A stretch of 64,000 nucleotides of DNA from Fulvivirga maritima (GCF_021389955.1 NZ_CP089980.1:3281001-3345000); one strand, 5' to 3'; counted from the first letter of the stretch, positions 45,361 to 54,564 are shown. The notes: a model not told the origin generated them from the sequence alone. Made by a program: numbers and translations.

Positions 45361-46329
45361 ATGCCATATGATTTGAATATTTCAGTAGTGGTCCCCCTTT
45401 ATAATGAAGAAGAATCACTGCCCGAATTATGTAATTGGATAAGCCGTGTAATGCAAACGCACGGCTTTACTTATGAAATTATTTTAGTGGATGACGGAAG
45501 TTCTGACACTTCCTGGGAGGTACTCAGTGAGCTATCTCAAAACAACCCGAATATAAAGGGTATCCGTTTTAATCGTAATTTTGGTAAATCAGCGGCCCTG
45601 AATACAGGCTTTAAAAAGGCCAAAGGTGAAGTGGTGATTTCCATGGACGCAGACCTGCAAGATAGCCCTGATGAAATTCCTGCCTTATATGAGATGATTA
45701 CAGCAGAGAAATACCATATGGTGTCTGGCTGGAAGAAAAAGCGTCATGATCCGCTAGGTAAAACTATTCCTTCAAAATTTTTCAATAGAATAACCCGGAT
45801 AATCTCGGGTATTAAGCTCCATGATTTTAACTGTGGACTAAAAGCTTACCATAACAGGGTAGTAAAAAATATTCAGATTTATGGTGAAATGCACCGCTAC
45901 ATTCCAGTAATAGCCAAGTGGAATGGATTTTATAAAATAGGAGAAAAGGTAGTAGAGCACAGAGCCAGAAAGTATGGTTATACCAAATTTGGATTTACCC
46001 GTATGGTAGGACTGTTAGATTTATTATCGATTACTTTTGTCTCTAAATTTAAGCGCAAGCCTATGCACTTTTTCGGGACCTTGGGCACGCTTTCTTTTTT
46101 CGCAGGGCTTATCATTACCATGTTCATTATTGGTGATAAACTGTATCGCCTGCATTATCATTTGCCTGTAAGAGATGTAACTGCCCAGCCACTTTTCTTT
46201 TTAGCATTAGTGGCACTGGTTATAGGTGTTCAGCTGTTTTTGACCGGCTTCCTGGCTGAGATGATGGCTATGAAATCACAGTCATCTAATGAGTATCTGG
46301 TAGTAGAGGAGATAGGAATCGATAAATAG
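45361..46329 (+). CDS. Family 2 glycosyltransferase, polyprenyl-phosphate type
   Basis: The 322-residue protein has a GT-A catalytic domain (about residues 1-230): SVVVPLYNEEESLPELCNW, the nucleotide-binding ILVDDGSSDTSW, and the metal motif SMDADLQDSPDEIP. Two C-terminal helices follow (HFFGTLGTLSFFAGLIITMF and LFFLALVALVIGVQLFLTGF). This is the layout of enzymes that load a sugar onto undecaprenyl phosphate (DPM1/GtrB-like) at the inner membrane. The next glycosyltransferase gene begins directly after its stop codon, which implies coupled translation. Confidence 0.9.
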   Translation: MPYDLNISVVVPLYNEEESLPELCNWISRVMQTHGFTYEIILVDDGSSDTSWEVLSELSQNNPNIKGIRFNRNFGKSAALNTGFKKAKGEVVISMDADLQDSPDEIPALYEMITAEKYHMVSGWKKKRHDPLGKTIPSKFFNRITRIISGIKLHDFNCGLKAYHNRVVKNIQIYGEMHRYIPVIAKWNGFYKIGEKVVEHRARKYGYTKFGFTRMVGLLDLLSITFVSKFKRKPMHFFGTLGTLSFFAGLIITMFIIGDKLYRLHYHLPVRDVTAQPLFFLALVALVIGVQLFLTGFLAEMMAMKSQSSNEYLVVEEIGIDK

Positions 46330-47292
46330 ATGTTTTTTTCTGTAATAATCCCCGTTTATAACCGTCCGGATGAAGTAGATGAACTGTTAGAGAGCCTAAC
46401 CAGACAGACCTACAGCCATTTTGAAGTGTTGATCATAGAAGATGGCTCCACTAATAATTGTGAAGCTGAAGTATGTAAATATGCTTCAGAATTAGACATC
46501 ACTTATTTATCTAAGCCAAATTCAGGCCAGGGATTCAGTAGAAATTATGGCTTTGAACGGGCTAAAGGCGAGTATTTCGTGGTTTTTGATTCGGACTGTA
46601 TTATTCCTGATCATTACTTTGAAACCGTTAATAATTACTTGCAAGAGCATAAGTTAGACGCCTACGGAGGGCCTGATCGTGCACTTAAGAGCTTTACGGC
46701 TACCCAAAGGGCAATCAGTTACTCTATGACGTCCATCTTTACTACTGGGGGAATAAGAGGTGGTAAAAAGCGAATGGGGGCTTTTCATCCCAGAAGTTTT
46801 AATATGGGTATTTCTAAAGAAGTATTCGAAAAAACCAATGGTTATATCATCACCCGAATGGGAGAAGATATTGAATTTAGCATTCGTATTATTGATAATG
46901 GTTTTAAAACCGGCCTGATTGAAGAGGCTTATGTCTATCATAAACGCAGAACCAGCCTAAAGCAATTCTATAAACAGCTTCACTTTTTTGGTAGAGCGCG
47001 AGTAAACATCAGTAGGTTTTATCCTGGAGAGATCAAAGTTGTACACCTGTTCCCGGTTTTGTTTACTTTGGGATTTATGTTATTGTGGTTGACTCCAATA
47101 ATAAGTACTCACTTGTTTCTGTTGGGCGTATTCTTAGTTACTTTTTATTTTGGACTCATCTTTTTAGATAGCCTTTTTAAAGAGAAGAATTTAAGCGTCG
47201 CTGTTCTTAGTGTAGGAGCGGCTTTTACGCAATTGTTTGCCTACGGTATTGGCTTTTTGCAGGAAGGATGGCGCAAATTAAGTCAAAAATAG
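46330..47292 (+). CDS. Family 2 glycosyltransferase with C-terminal membrane helices
   Basis: The 320-residue enzyme starts FFSVIIPVYNRPDEVDELLE and has VLIIEDGSTNN and the metal motif VVFDSDCIIPDHYF. GEDIEFSIRIIDNG near residue 178 supplies the acceptor-side acid residues. A tail with two to three hydrophobic helices (about residues 235-300) anchors it in the membrane. It begins at the base after the upstream stop codon and acts presumably in the same envelope glycan pathway. The acceptor is unknown. Confidence 0.88.
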   Translation: MFFSVIIPVYNRPDEVDELLESLTRQTYSHFEVLIIEDGSTNNCEAEVCKYASELDITYLSKPNSGQGFSRNYGFERAKGEYFVVFDSDCIIPDHYFETVNNYLQEHKLDAYGGPDRALKSFTATQRAISYSMTSIFTTGGIRGGKKRMGAFHPRSFNMGISKEVFEKTNGYIITRMGEDIEFSIRIIDNGFKTGLIEEAYVYHKRRTSLKQFYKQLHFFGRARVNISRFYPGEIKVVHLFPVLFTLGFMLLWLTPIISTHLFLLGVFLVTFYFGLIFLDSLFKEKNLSVAVLSVGAAFTQLFAYGIGFLQEGWRKLSQK

Positions 47293-47388
47293 AGGCCAGC
47301 CTCAATAGGAGTAGTTAGACTTTTCAAATACCAGCCAACTTGGATTATCTAGTTTGTATGTTCCATAGCTGAGTTTCCTTACTTATGC

Positions 47389-47467
47389 TTTCATACAACT
47401 GTCATTGAGGCGCCCAAAATACCGCCCAATCCAAAACAATAAAGATTTCGAGAGACCTCAATTTGAC
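47389..47467 (+). repeat. Short degenerate relative of the 177-bp inverted-repeat family
   Basis: The arms GTCATTGAGG (47401) and CCTCAATTTGAC (ending 47467) form an imperfect inverted repeat. The preceding CTTTCATACAACTGTCATT matches CTTTCACACAATTGTCATT at 6170-6188 in 17 of 19 positions. Confidence 0.4.
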
Positions 47468-47474
47468 TTAAAAG

Positions 47475-48257
47475 TTACTTATTAAGCAATGGCTTCTTGC
47501 AGAAATATATGATTTCATTTGCGGGTAAAGCGTATCTTTTTACTTGCTCGGCAGGTAATTCATAAACAAATTTGTTTTCATCTACCTCAAAGCCTGCTTT
47601 TCTCAGTCTGTCAGCATAGTCTTTGCCATAAAGCCTTACATGGTCATCTTGCCCATACGCTTTTTCACGATCCCTGGGATTAGTAATTGATTTATCTTCA
47701 AAAGTTTCATCGGGTACTGGTGAGAAAAAAGGCACTTGTAAAATGGCCCATCCACCTGGTTTTAGGACTCGGCATATTTCGCTCATCGATTGAATATCAT
47801 CTTCTACATGCTCCATTACGTGGTTGCACATGGCGGCATCAAAGGTGTTATCATCAAAAGGAATATTATGAACATCCATTTTTACTTTGGCTAATGGCGA
47901 GACTAAGTCCGCTGTAATGTATTGCTCACCGTGTTGTGCTTCAAAGGGTTTTAGAAAGCACTGCTCAGGGGCAATGTGTAAGAAATGGATTTTCTTATTA
48001 AAAAAGTCTGTTTTCTCTTTAAGAAAAAGCCAAATAAGGCGGTGTCTTTCTAATGATAAGGAATCAGGACACAAGGCATTAGGCCTCGGCTTTATGCGGC
48101 CGTAGGGTAAAAACTTCTTGTAGCTTTTATTGACAATGGGGCATGTTACATTATTACCACGAAGGAAAAGTCCAACTATTTTTAGGCCGGGTACACTAAC
48201 TCTCTGTAACACGGTGCGAGGCACAAAACGGATGATGAAACTGATAAGTTTTTTCAT
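47475..48257 (-). CDS. Class I SAM-dependent methyltransferase
   Basis: The ATG at 48257 gives 260 residues; the frame from 48269 starts with TTG and is not preferred. The core has FLHIAPEQCFLKPFEAQHGE (motif I region, altered), YITADLVSPLAKVKMDVHNI, FDDNTFDAAMCNHVMEHVED (motif of class I methyltransferases) and RVLKPGGWAILQVPFFSPV. A basic N-terminal segment with FVPRTVLQRVSVPGLKIVGL may associate with the membrane. The substrate is unknown; the neighbouring glycosyltransferases make a sugar or lipid-linked acceptor plausible. Confidence 0.85.
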   Translation of the reverse strand: MKKLISFIIRFVPRTVLQRVSVPGLKIVGLFLRGNNVTCPIVNKSYKKFLPYGRIKPRPNALCPDSLSLERHRLIWLFLKEKTDFFNKKIHFLHIAPEQCFLKPFEAQHGEQYITADLVSPLAKVKMDVHNIPFDDNTFDAAMCNHVMEHVEDDIQSMSEICRVLKPGGWAILQVPFFSPVPDETFEDKSITNPRDREKAYGQDDHVRLYGKDYADRLRKAGFEVDENKFVYELPAEQVKRYALPANEIIYFCKKPLLNK

Positions 48258-48311
48258 AATGGCTGGCAAATATAACTAAAACAGCAGCTTTTTTAATTCT
48301 AATGAGGCCAT

Positions 48312-48355
48312 CAATGTAGTATAATTTTTTTATGTAAGGTAACTACACTACATTG
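48312..48355. promoter_or_regulatory. Inverted repeat upstream of the export operon
   Basis: CAATGTAGT and ACTACATTG are perfectly complementary 9-mers, 26 bp apart. They lie in the divergent region between the methyltransferase and the export operon and could be an operator or leader hairpin. Confidence 0.4.
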
Positions 48356-48515
48356 CCGGATTATAATGCTTGGAGTTATATTATATATTTGTTACGCAAT
48401 AATATTGAACGGATACGTTTGACTAAGTGATAATTTATGTCTACTGATTTTAAAGTAATATAACTATCCTTTTATGTTAATCTAAATTAATTTAATACCT
48501 ATACCATTCTTTCAT

Positions 48516-49844
48516 ATGAAAAAGATCTTAATCATTGGAGGTGCCATCGTGGCACTTTTAATTGTTTATTTTTTAGTGTTTGGAGAGGGAAGCGCTACAG
48601 ATTCACAGCTTATGGCTACTGTAGAAAGAGGAGATTTTGAAGTTAAAATTATTACTACTGGCGAGTTAGAGGCCAAAAATTCGGTTGAGATTCTAGGGCC
48701 ATCTGGTTTACGGAATTTCGGCATTTTTCAGGTAAATATTCAAAGTATAGCGGAGGAAGGCACAGAGGTGAAAAAAGGAGCCTGGATTGCTACTTTGGAC
48801 CCTTCTGAGCTTAGAGGTAGAATTACCGATGTACAGGCTGACCTGGATACCCGGGAGTCTGAATACACGCAGATGAAGTTAGATACGACCCTGGAGATGA
48901 GGCAAGCCAGAGATGAGCTAATTAACCTTAAATACGATGTAGAGGAGAAAAAAATAGTGTTGGAACAATCTCAGTACGAGCCACCAGCCACCATAAAACA
49001 GGCGCAAATTTCCGTTGATAAATCAAAAAGAGCTTATGATCAGGCTAAAGAGAACTATAAAATTAAGCTGAAGCAGAATGCCACTAAAATGAGGATATCT
49101 GCTGGTAAACTTAATAAGGCCAAGCGAGAGCTAGATGATCTTTTAGAGCTAAGCAATGCTTTTCAAATTAAAGCTCCAGAAGATGGTATGCTGATCTATC
49201 GGAAAGGGTGGGATGGTAAGCCTATTAAAGAAGGTTCTCAGATTAGTGCCTGGGATCCTGTGGTGGCCACATTGCCAGATTTATCAGTGATGCTATCAAA
49301 AACCTATGTGAATGAGGTAGATGTACGAAAGGTGAAAGTAGGTCAGAAGGTGCAGATTGGTTTAGATGCTTTTCCTGAAAAGGAATTAACTGGTAAGGTG
49401 ATAAGCATTGCAAATGTGGGCGAGCAAAAGCCTAATTCTGATGCAAAAGTATTTCAGGTTAATGTAGAGATTGATGGTTATGATCCGTTGCTGTTGCCAT
49501 CTATGACTACCAGCAATACCATCATTACTAAACATGTGCCAGAGGTGCTTCATTTTCCTCTCGAGAGTCTGCATAATCAGGATGACTCCATCACTTACGT
49601 TTATAAAAAAGAAGGCCTCAATATAGTAAAGCAAGAGGTGCAAGTGGGTGAGACTAATACTACAGATGCTATGATTTTGGCAGGCTTGGAAGAGGGCGAT
49701 CGCATATACATTTCTGTGCCTGGTAGCGAAGAAGGTGAAGTACAGCTACTGCCTGAGTTGAATGGCAAAAGAAATAAACCTGAAGCAGAAGATATTACGG
49801 AGGGAAAAGCTCAGCACAACGGAAGTAACCCCAGAGGTAAATAG
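48516..49844 (+). CDS. HlyD/RND-type periplasmic adaptor protein
   Basis: The 442-residue adaptor has one N-terminal membrane helix (ILIIGGAIVALLIVYFLVFG). A first lipoyl half-motif comes near residue 45 (RGDFEVKIITTGELEAKNSV), then a long coiled-coil hairpin (about residues 105-205, EMRQARDELINLKYDVEEKK). The second lipoyl half is IKAPEDGMLIYRKG, and the beta-barrel domain has GQKVQIGLDAFPEKELTGKV. It bridges an inner-membrane permease and an outer-membrane channel. The permease and TolC genes follow in order. A hydrophilic C-tail ends NGSNPRGK. Confidence 0.92.
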   Translation: MKKILIIGGAIVALLIVYFLVFGEGSATDSQLMATVERGDFEVKIITTGELEAKNSVEILGPSGLRNFGIFQVNIQSIAEEGTEVKKGAWIATLDPSELRGRITDVQADLDTRESEYTQMKLDTTLEMRQARDELINLKYDVEEKKIVLEQSQYEPPATIKQAQISVDKSKRAYDQAKENYKIKLKQNATKMRISAGKLNKAKRELDDLLELSNAFQIKAPEDGMLIYRKGWDGKPIKEGSQISAWDPVVATLPDLSVMLSKTYVNEVDVRKVKVGQKVQIGLDAFPEKELTGKVISIANVGEQKPNSDAKVFQVNVEIDGYDPLLLPSMTTSNTIITKHVPEVLHFPLESLHNQDDSITYVYKKEGLNIVKQEVQVGETNTTDAMILAGLEEGDRIYISVPGSEEGEVQLLPELNGKRNKPEAEDITEGKAQHNGSNPRGK

Positions 49845-49854
49845 CTAAAGGTTT

Positions 49855-51213
49855 ATGAATATAGATAAACGAATTTTAGCCAATTTCCATATTGCGCTTG
49901 AGGCGGTAATTGCTAATAAGGTGCGCTCAATACTAACGGCTCTGGGGATAATTTTTGGTGTAGCAGCCGTAATTGCTATGCTGGCTATAGGTAATGGCGC
50001 ACAGGAAGAAATTCTGGAACAGATTAAGCTGGTAGGGGTGAATAATATTGTAATCTCACCAGTGGTGAAGCAGAAGGAGGAGAAACTTAGCGAAGGGGAA
50101 GGTGACGGACAAAAATCTAAATTCTCCCCAGGACTAACCATGAGAGATGTGGCCGCCATAAAGGAAGCTATTCCTTCGGTGCAGACAATTAGTCCTGAGA
50201 TTATTTTGGAGACTTATATCATAAAAAATGGAATCAGAAGGTCTACCAAGCTTGTAGGAGTAGAGCCAAGTTATTTTAAAATCACCAATTTCGAGTTACA
50301 GGCAGGGAAAATGTTCAATGAAGATCATTTGCTGCGGGGTGCTCCGGTTTGTGTGATAGGTAAATCTATTAAGTCCAGGTTTTTTCCTACTCAGGATCCT
50401 ATCGGTAAAACCATTAAATGTGGTAATAACTGGCTTACTATCATAGGGGTGCTTAAGGAAAGGATCATCAGCGAACATAGTATGAGCAATCTGGGCATTA
50501 GAGATTATAATATGGATGTGTATACTCCTTTGCAGACAGTGCTTATCCGCTACAGAAATCGTGATCTGATCACTCAGTCTATGATTCAGCAGGCTAATCA
50601 GTCAAGTTTTGGTATTGGAAATAGTGAGAGCGAAGAGGGAACATCATCTGAAACGGTTAATTATCATCAGCTAGATAGGCTTACTGTGCAGGTAGATGAA
50701 ACCGAGCTTTTAAATGCAACTGCAGATGTGCTTTCCCGGATGCTGCAACGTAGGCATTTTGATGTGGTGGATTTTGAAGTAGAGATTCCTGAACTGCTAC
50801 TAAAGCAGCAGCAGCGGACTAATGATATTTTTAATTATGTGCTAGGTGCTATTGCAGGTATTTCACTTTTAGTGGGAGGCATAGGTATTATGAATATTAT
50901 GCTGGCCTCTGTCTTAGAAAGAATCAAAGAGATAGGCTTAAGGCTGGCACTGGGAGCCAAAAAAACTGATATCGTTAATCAGTTTTTATTTGAATCAATC
51001 ATGATTAGTATTTCAGGTGGCATCATAGGGGTGATCTTAGGGGTAAGTCTGGCTTATACTGTTTCTCAAGTGGCTGAGATTCCTACTATTGTTTCTTTTG
51101 CCTCTATTATTTTATCCTTTGGCGTAGCAGCAACCGTAGGACTAATATTCGGAATAGCCCCGGCCCGCAGAGCTGCCAAACAAGATCCTATTTCATCATT
51201 AAGATATGAGTAA
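49855..51213 (+). CDS. MacB/FtsX-type ABC transporter permease
   Basis: The 452-residue protein has the MacB permease layout: the first helix around residue 25 (VRSILTALGIIFGVAAVIAM), a large periplasmic domain (about residues 50-320) and three C-terminal helices. Characteristic motifs are GNGAQEEILEQIKLVGVNNI, LLVGGIGIMNIMLASVLERI and KEIGLRLALGAKKTDI, the latter the ATPase-contact loop. The protein itself carries no ATP-binding cassette, and no ATPase gene is present in the operon. The ATG at 49855 is 10 bp after the adaptor gene. Its last 8 bases overlap the start of the TolC gene. Confidence 0.92.
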   Translation: MNIDKRILANFHIALEAVIANKVRSILTALGIIFGVAAVIAMLAIGNGAQEEILEQIKLVGVNNIVISPVVKQKEEKLSEGEGDGQKSKFSPGLTMRDVAAIKEAIPSVQTISPEIILETYIIKNGIRRSTKLVGVEPSYFKITNFELQAGKMFNEDHLLRGAPVCVIGKSIKSRFFPTQDPIGKTIKCGNNWLTIIGVLKERIISEHSMSNLGIRDYNMDVYTPLQTVLIRYRNRDLITQSMIQQANQSSFGIGNSESEEGTSSETVNYHQLDRLTVQVDETELLNATADVLSRMLQRRHFDVVDFEVEIPELLLKQQQRTNDIFNYVLGAIAGISLLVGGIGIMNIMLASVLERIKEIGLRLALGAKKTDIVNQFLFESIMISISGGIIGVILGVSLAYTVSQVAEIPTIVSFASIILSFGVAATVGLIFGIAPARRAAKQDPISSLRYE

Positions 51214-52669
51214 TTTCATGAGATATATTTTAATTATTGTTTTTTTAGTAGTGTTGCAGCCTTTACACGCTCAGGTAGAGACTTTCACTCTTGAAGAAAT
51301 TATAGCACGAGCCAAGTCTCAATCACCTGCTTCTAAACAAGCAGAAACACGTAAGGAAAATAGATATTGGCAGTATAGGTATTATCGATCTAACTATAAC
51401 CCTCAACTAAGGTTAAGCGGTTCAGCACCTGATTATAATCTGGATTATTTTAGTAACCGGCAAGATGATGGTACTATTGTTTTTCAGAGTAGAGAGCAGA
51501 TTAATTCCTATGTAAATCTGGGTATAGAACAACCCATAAGCCTTACTGGTGGTACGGTTTCGGTAAACTCTAACCTCAATCATTTTAGAGATTATAACCA
51601 GGATCTAACTCAGTATAATTCCACATTATTTAATGTAATGCTGGAGCAGCCTCTATTTGGGTTCAATCAGTTGAAATGGGATAAAAAAACAGAGCCGTTA
51701 AGGTTTGAAGAGTCTAAGCGAGAATATGTAGAGGAGATGGAGTCTATTTCTTCTGATGCCGTAGATTATTTCTTTGCTTTTCTTAGTGCTCAGATTAACC
51801 TGCAAATAGCCCAATTTAATCAGGCTAATAATGATACTATTTATAAAATAGAGCAAGGCAGGTATAACATTGGCACCACTTCAAAAGATAAGTTGTTGCA
51901 GGTGGAGCTACAGCTTCTTCGATCAAAGCAGGATGTAGCACAAGCTAGGCTGGACATGGAAACTTCCAGATTGCAACTTCGCGCTTTTATTGGTTTGCAG
52001 GGCGGAGAGAATTTTTCCTTACTCTTGCCGGAAACTGTACCTGCCTTTGAAATCAGCTACGGAGAGGCGCTGGATTACGCCCGACAAAACAGGGCGGATT
52101 TCGTAGCTTTTGAAAGACGAAAAATGGAGGCGCAAAGAGATGTTGCTCAGGCAAGATCAGAGCGTTTTCAGACTGACCTTACAGCTTCTTATGGTACTAA
52201 TAATGCTAGTCCTTATGTAGATCAGTTGTATACTGATCCTAATAATCAGGTACGTGCTAATATTAGTTTTAACATCCCGCTGATAGATTGGGGCAGAAAT
52301 AAAGCGCGGATGCAAACAGCTTTAGCTAACCAAAGGCTGGTAGATTATACTATAGTGCAAGATGAACAAAATTTTGAGCAAGAGATATTAACACAGGTAA
52401 GGCAGTTTGAAGTGCTGCGAACCCAACTGGAAATTACTAAAAAATCTGATGAAGTGGCTCAGGAGCGTTATGTGGTCGCTCAAAACCGATATCTTATTGG
52501 TAAAATCGATATAACTAACCTCAATATAGCACTTACAGAAAAGGATGATGCCAAAAGAGCATATATCGGCGCGCTCAGATCTTTCTGGTCTGCCTATTAT
52601 AATCTAAGAAGATTAACCCTTTATGATTTCCAAAACAGCCAACTGCTGTATGTTCCTGAAAATGAATAA
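51206..52669 (+). CDS. TolC family outer-membrane efflux protein
   Basis: The 487-residue protein starts within the upstream permease gene (ATGAGTAA overlap) and has a signal peptide (MRYILIIVFLVVLQPLHAQ from the second Met). Repeating helical segments match TolC: FTLEEIIARAKSQSPASKQA, LLQVELQLLRSKQDVAQARL, FVAFERRKMEAQRDVAQARS and FNIPLIDWGRNKARMQTALA. It forms a trimeric outer-membrane channel for the adaptor and permease encoded before it. The exported compound is unknown. Confidence 0.92.
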   Translation: MSNFMRYILIIVFLVVLQPLHAQVETFTLEEIIARAKSQSPASKQAETRKENRYWQYRYYRSNYNPQLRLSGSAPDYNLDYFSNRQDDGTIVFQSREQINSYVNLGIEQPISLTGGTVSVNSNLNHFRDYNQDLTQYNSTLFNVMLEQPLFGFNQLKWDKKTEPLRFEESKREYVEEMESISSDAVDYFFAFLSAQINLQIAQFNQANNDTIYKIEQGRYNIGTTSKDKLLQVELQLLRSKQDVAQARLDMETSRLQLRAFIGLQGGENFSLLLPETVPAFEISYGEALDYARQNRADFVAFERRKMEAQRDVAQARSERFQTDLTASYGTNNASPYVDQLYTDPNNQVRANISFNIPLIDWGRNKARMQTALANQRLVDYTIVQDEQNFEQEILTQVRQFEVLRTQLEITKKSDEVAQERYVVAQNRYLIGKIDITNLNIALTEKDDAKRAYIGALRSFWSAYYNLRRLTLYDFQNSQLLYVPENE

Positions 52670-52691
52670 TGATATGAGAGATTAATTCGGT

Positions 52692-52699
52692 TATATTTG
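52692..52699 (+). promoter_or_regulatory. Candidate -7 box next to the start of the 52704 gene
   Basis: TATATTTG ends 4 bp before the ATG at 52704, so the transcript might be leaderless. No TTG-type element was found at the usual upstream distance. Confidence 0.35.
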
Positions 52700-52703
52700 T
52701 GGC

Positions 52704-53111
52704 ATGAAAAAGTATCTGCTTTTCATTTGTGTTATGCTATGGTTGGTAGGTGGCAGGGGTCATGCCCAGGAAAAATTGAATTTTGGAGATACAGGCACTA
52801 CTAATACTGATCCTACTTATAGCCCAAGAGATAAAGATTATAAGAAGAAAAGGTTGGTAAGTATAGTAAAGACTGATACTAAAGGTCTGCTGCTAGGCAA
52901 TAAATGTATGAAAGATGTTACTACGGCTATGGGGTTTGAGTATATAGCGCAGCCCAAAGGTCAGCCGGGGCATTTGAATGAGTTCGCTCGTTTTTGGCAT
53001 AACTTCGGAGCTAAAATCACTATTTTTTTTAAAAATGGACCATTATGGAAGTTTAAGCTCAAGAAAAAGCGCAAAGAATGCAGGCAACAAACCGGTGATT
53101 TTACAGGTTGA
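52704..53111 (+). CDS. Small exported hypothetical protein
   Basis: The 135-residue product starts with a signal peptide (MKKYLLFICVMLWLVGGRGH). The mature part has KGLLLGNKCMKDVTTAMGFE in the middle, a Phe/His-rich stretch (LNEFARFWHNFGAKITIFFK) and a basic tail (KFKLKKKRKECRQQ). The family was not recognised. It lies after the TolC gene but seems to have its own promoter, and it ends at a strong shared terminator. Confidence 0.6.
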   Translation: MKKYLLFICVMLWLVGGRGHAQEKLNFGDTGTTNTDPTYSPRDKDYKKKRLVSIVKTDTKGLLLGNKCMKDVTTAMGFEYIAQPKGQPGHLNEFARFWHNFGAKITIFFKNGPLWKFKLKKKRKECRQQTGDFTG

Positions 53112-53135
53112 TAAGCTTAAAACTGCATTAAAATA

Positions 53136-53170
53136 ACAAAAGCCACAGCAGGTAATGCTGTGGCTTTTGT
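53136..53170. terminator. Bidirectional terminator between the 52704 gene and purB
   Basis: ACAAAAGCCACAGCA / TGCTGTGGCTTTTGT is a perfect 15-bp stem with a 5-nt loop, between convergent genes. Confidence 0.92.
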
Positions 53171-53187
53171 TTACTGTTAGTTAGAAT

Positions 53188-54531
53188 TTACATTCCTGTA
53201 TAGTTGTAAGGAGTAATTACTCTTAATTCAGCTTTTACTTCATCACTTACATTGAGGGTTTCTATAAAGTCTTTAATAGATTTTTCTGTAATGGCCTCAT
53301 TGGTTCTGGTGAGGTCTTTTAAGGCTTCATAGGGCTTAGGATAGCCTTCTCTTCTCAAAATAGTTTGAATAGCCTCTGCTACCACAGCCCAGTTGTCGTT
53401 AAGATCCGCTTTAAGCGCAGCTTCGTTTAATTCTAGCTTACCAATGCCTTTTTCTAATGATTTTAAAGCAATAAGCGTATGTGCTAAAGGCACACTGATG
53501 TTTCTTAGTACGGTAGAGTCAGTAAGATCTCTTTGTAATCTGGAGATAGGCAGTTTTGCTGATAAGTGCTCAAAAACAGCATTAGCAATACCAAGGTTGC
53601 CTTCAGCGTTTTCAAAATCAATAGGGTTTACCTTGTGTGGCATAGCAGAAGATCCTACCTCTCCGGCTTTAATCTTTTGTTTGAAATAGTTAGAAGAAAC
53701 ATATTGCCAAATGTCTCTGCTGAAATCAATGAGAATAGTATTGATTCTTTTCAGGTTATCAAACAACGCAGCCAGATGATCATAATGCTCTATTTGCGTA
53801 GTTGGGTGACTGCGCTCTAAGCCTAAATGTTCTTTTACAAAATGATTTCCAAAACTGATCCAGTCATTTTCAGGATAAGCTACATGGTGAGCATTGAAAT
53901 TACCTGTAGCCCCTCCAAATTTAGCAGCAGAAGGAATAGTTTTTAATAAGTCTAGTTGCTTACCAATACGCTCAGAAAAAACCCTGAATTCTTTGCCCAG
54001 TCTGGTAGGAGATGCCGGCTGTCCATGGGTTTTTGCAAGCATAGGAATGTCCTTCCACTGATCAGCACAGCTACTTATTTTGTCATGTATAGAAGATATT
54101 AACGGAAGTACCACTGCTTCTAAAGAATGCTTCAAAGACATAGGTATTGCCGTATTATTAATGTCTTGAGAAGTAAGGCCAAAGTGAATAAACTCTTTGT
54201 AAGCGCTGATATTCAGGCTGTCAAATTTTTCTTTGATAAAATATTCTACAGCTTTCACATCATGGTTAGTGATTTTTTCAGTTTCCTTGATGGTCAGTGC
54301 ATCCTCTTCAGAAAAGCGTTTGTAAATATTTCTCAGATCACTGTAAAGAGACTGATCAAAATCTTTTAATTGAGGTAATCCTGCATTGCACAAGGCGATA
54401 AAATACTCAATTTCTACCCATACCCTATATTTGATAAGGCCATACTCAGATAAGTAAGGCGATAAGGTTGAAGTATGTCTTCTGTATCTTCCATCAACAG
54501 GCGAAAGAGCTGTAAGTGTATTTAATTCCAT
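53188..54531 (-). CDS. purB: Adenylosuccinate lyase
   Basis: The 447-residue enzyme catalyses two fumarate-releasing steps of purine synthesis. The fumarase/aspartase-superfamily signature GSSAMPHKVNPIDFENAEGN (near residue 270) contains the flexible-loop catalytic Ser and the Lys-Asn pair. Other family motifs are TSQDINNTA (near 120), KTHGQPASPTRLGKEF (near 168) and HPTTQIEHYDHLA. Length and motif order match the E. coli-type PurB group. The ATG at 54531 starts MELNTLTALSPVDGRYRRHT, as is typical for this group. Confidence 0.96.
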   Translation of the reverse strand: MELNTLTALSPVDGRYRRHTSTLSPYLSEYGLIKYRVWVEIEYFIALCNAGLPQLKDFDQSLYSDLRNIYKRFSEEDALTIKETEKITNHDVKAVEYFIKEKFDSLNISAYKEFIHFGLTSQDINNTAIPMSLKHSLEAVVLPLISSIHDKISSCADQWKDIPMLAKTHGQPASPTRLGKEFRVFSERIGKQLDLLKTIPSAAKFGGATGNFNAHHVAYPENDWISFGNHFVKEHLGLERSHPTTQIEHYDHLAALFDNLKRINTILIDFSRDIWQYVSSNYFKQKIKAGEVGSSAMPHKVNPIDFENAEGNLGIANAVFEHLSAKLPISRLQRDLTDSTVLRNISVPLAHTLIALKSLEKGIGKLELNEAALKADLNDNWAVVAEAIQTILRREGYPKPYEALKDLTRTNEAITEKSIKDFIETLNVSDEVKAELRVITPYNYTGM

Positions 54532-54556
54532 GGCTGGTATTTTGTTAAAGAAGGCG

Positions 54557-54564
54557 CAAAATTA
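54557..54564 (-). promoter_or_regulatory. Candidate -7 box of purB
   Basis: On the minus strand this reads TAATTTTG, matching TAnnTTTG, 25 bp before the purB start codon. No clear -33 element is seen. Confidence 0.4.
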
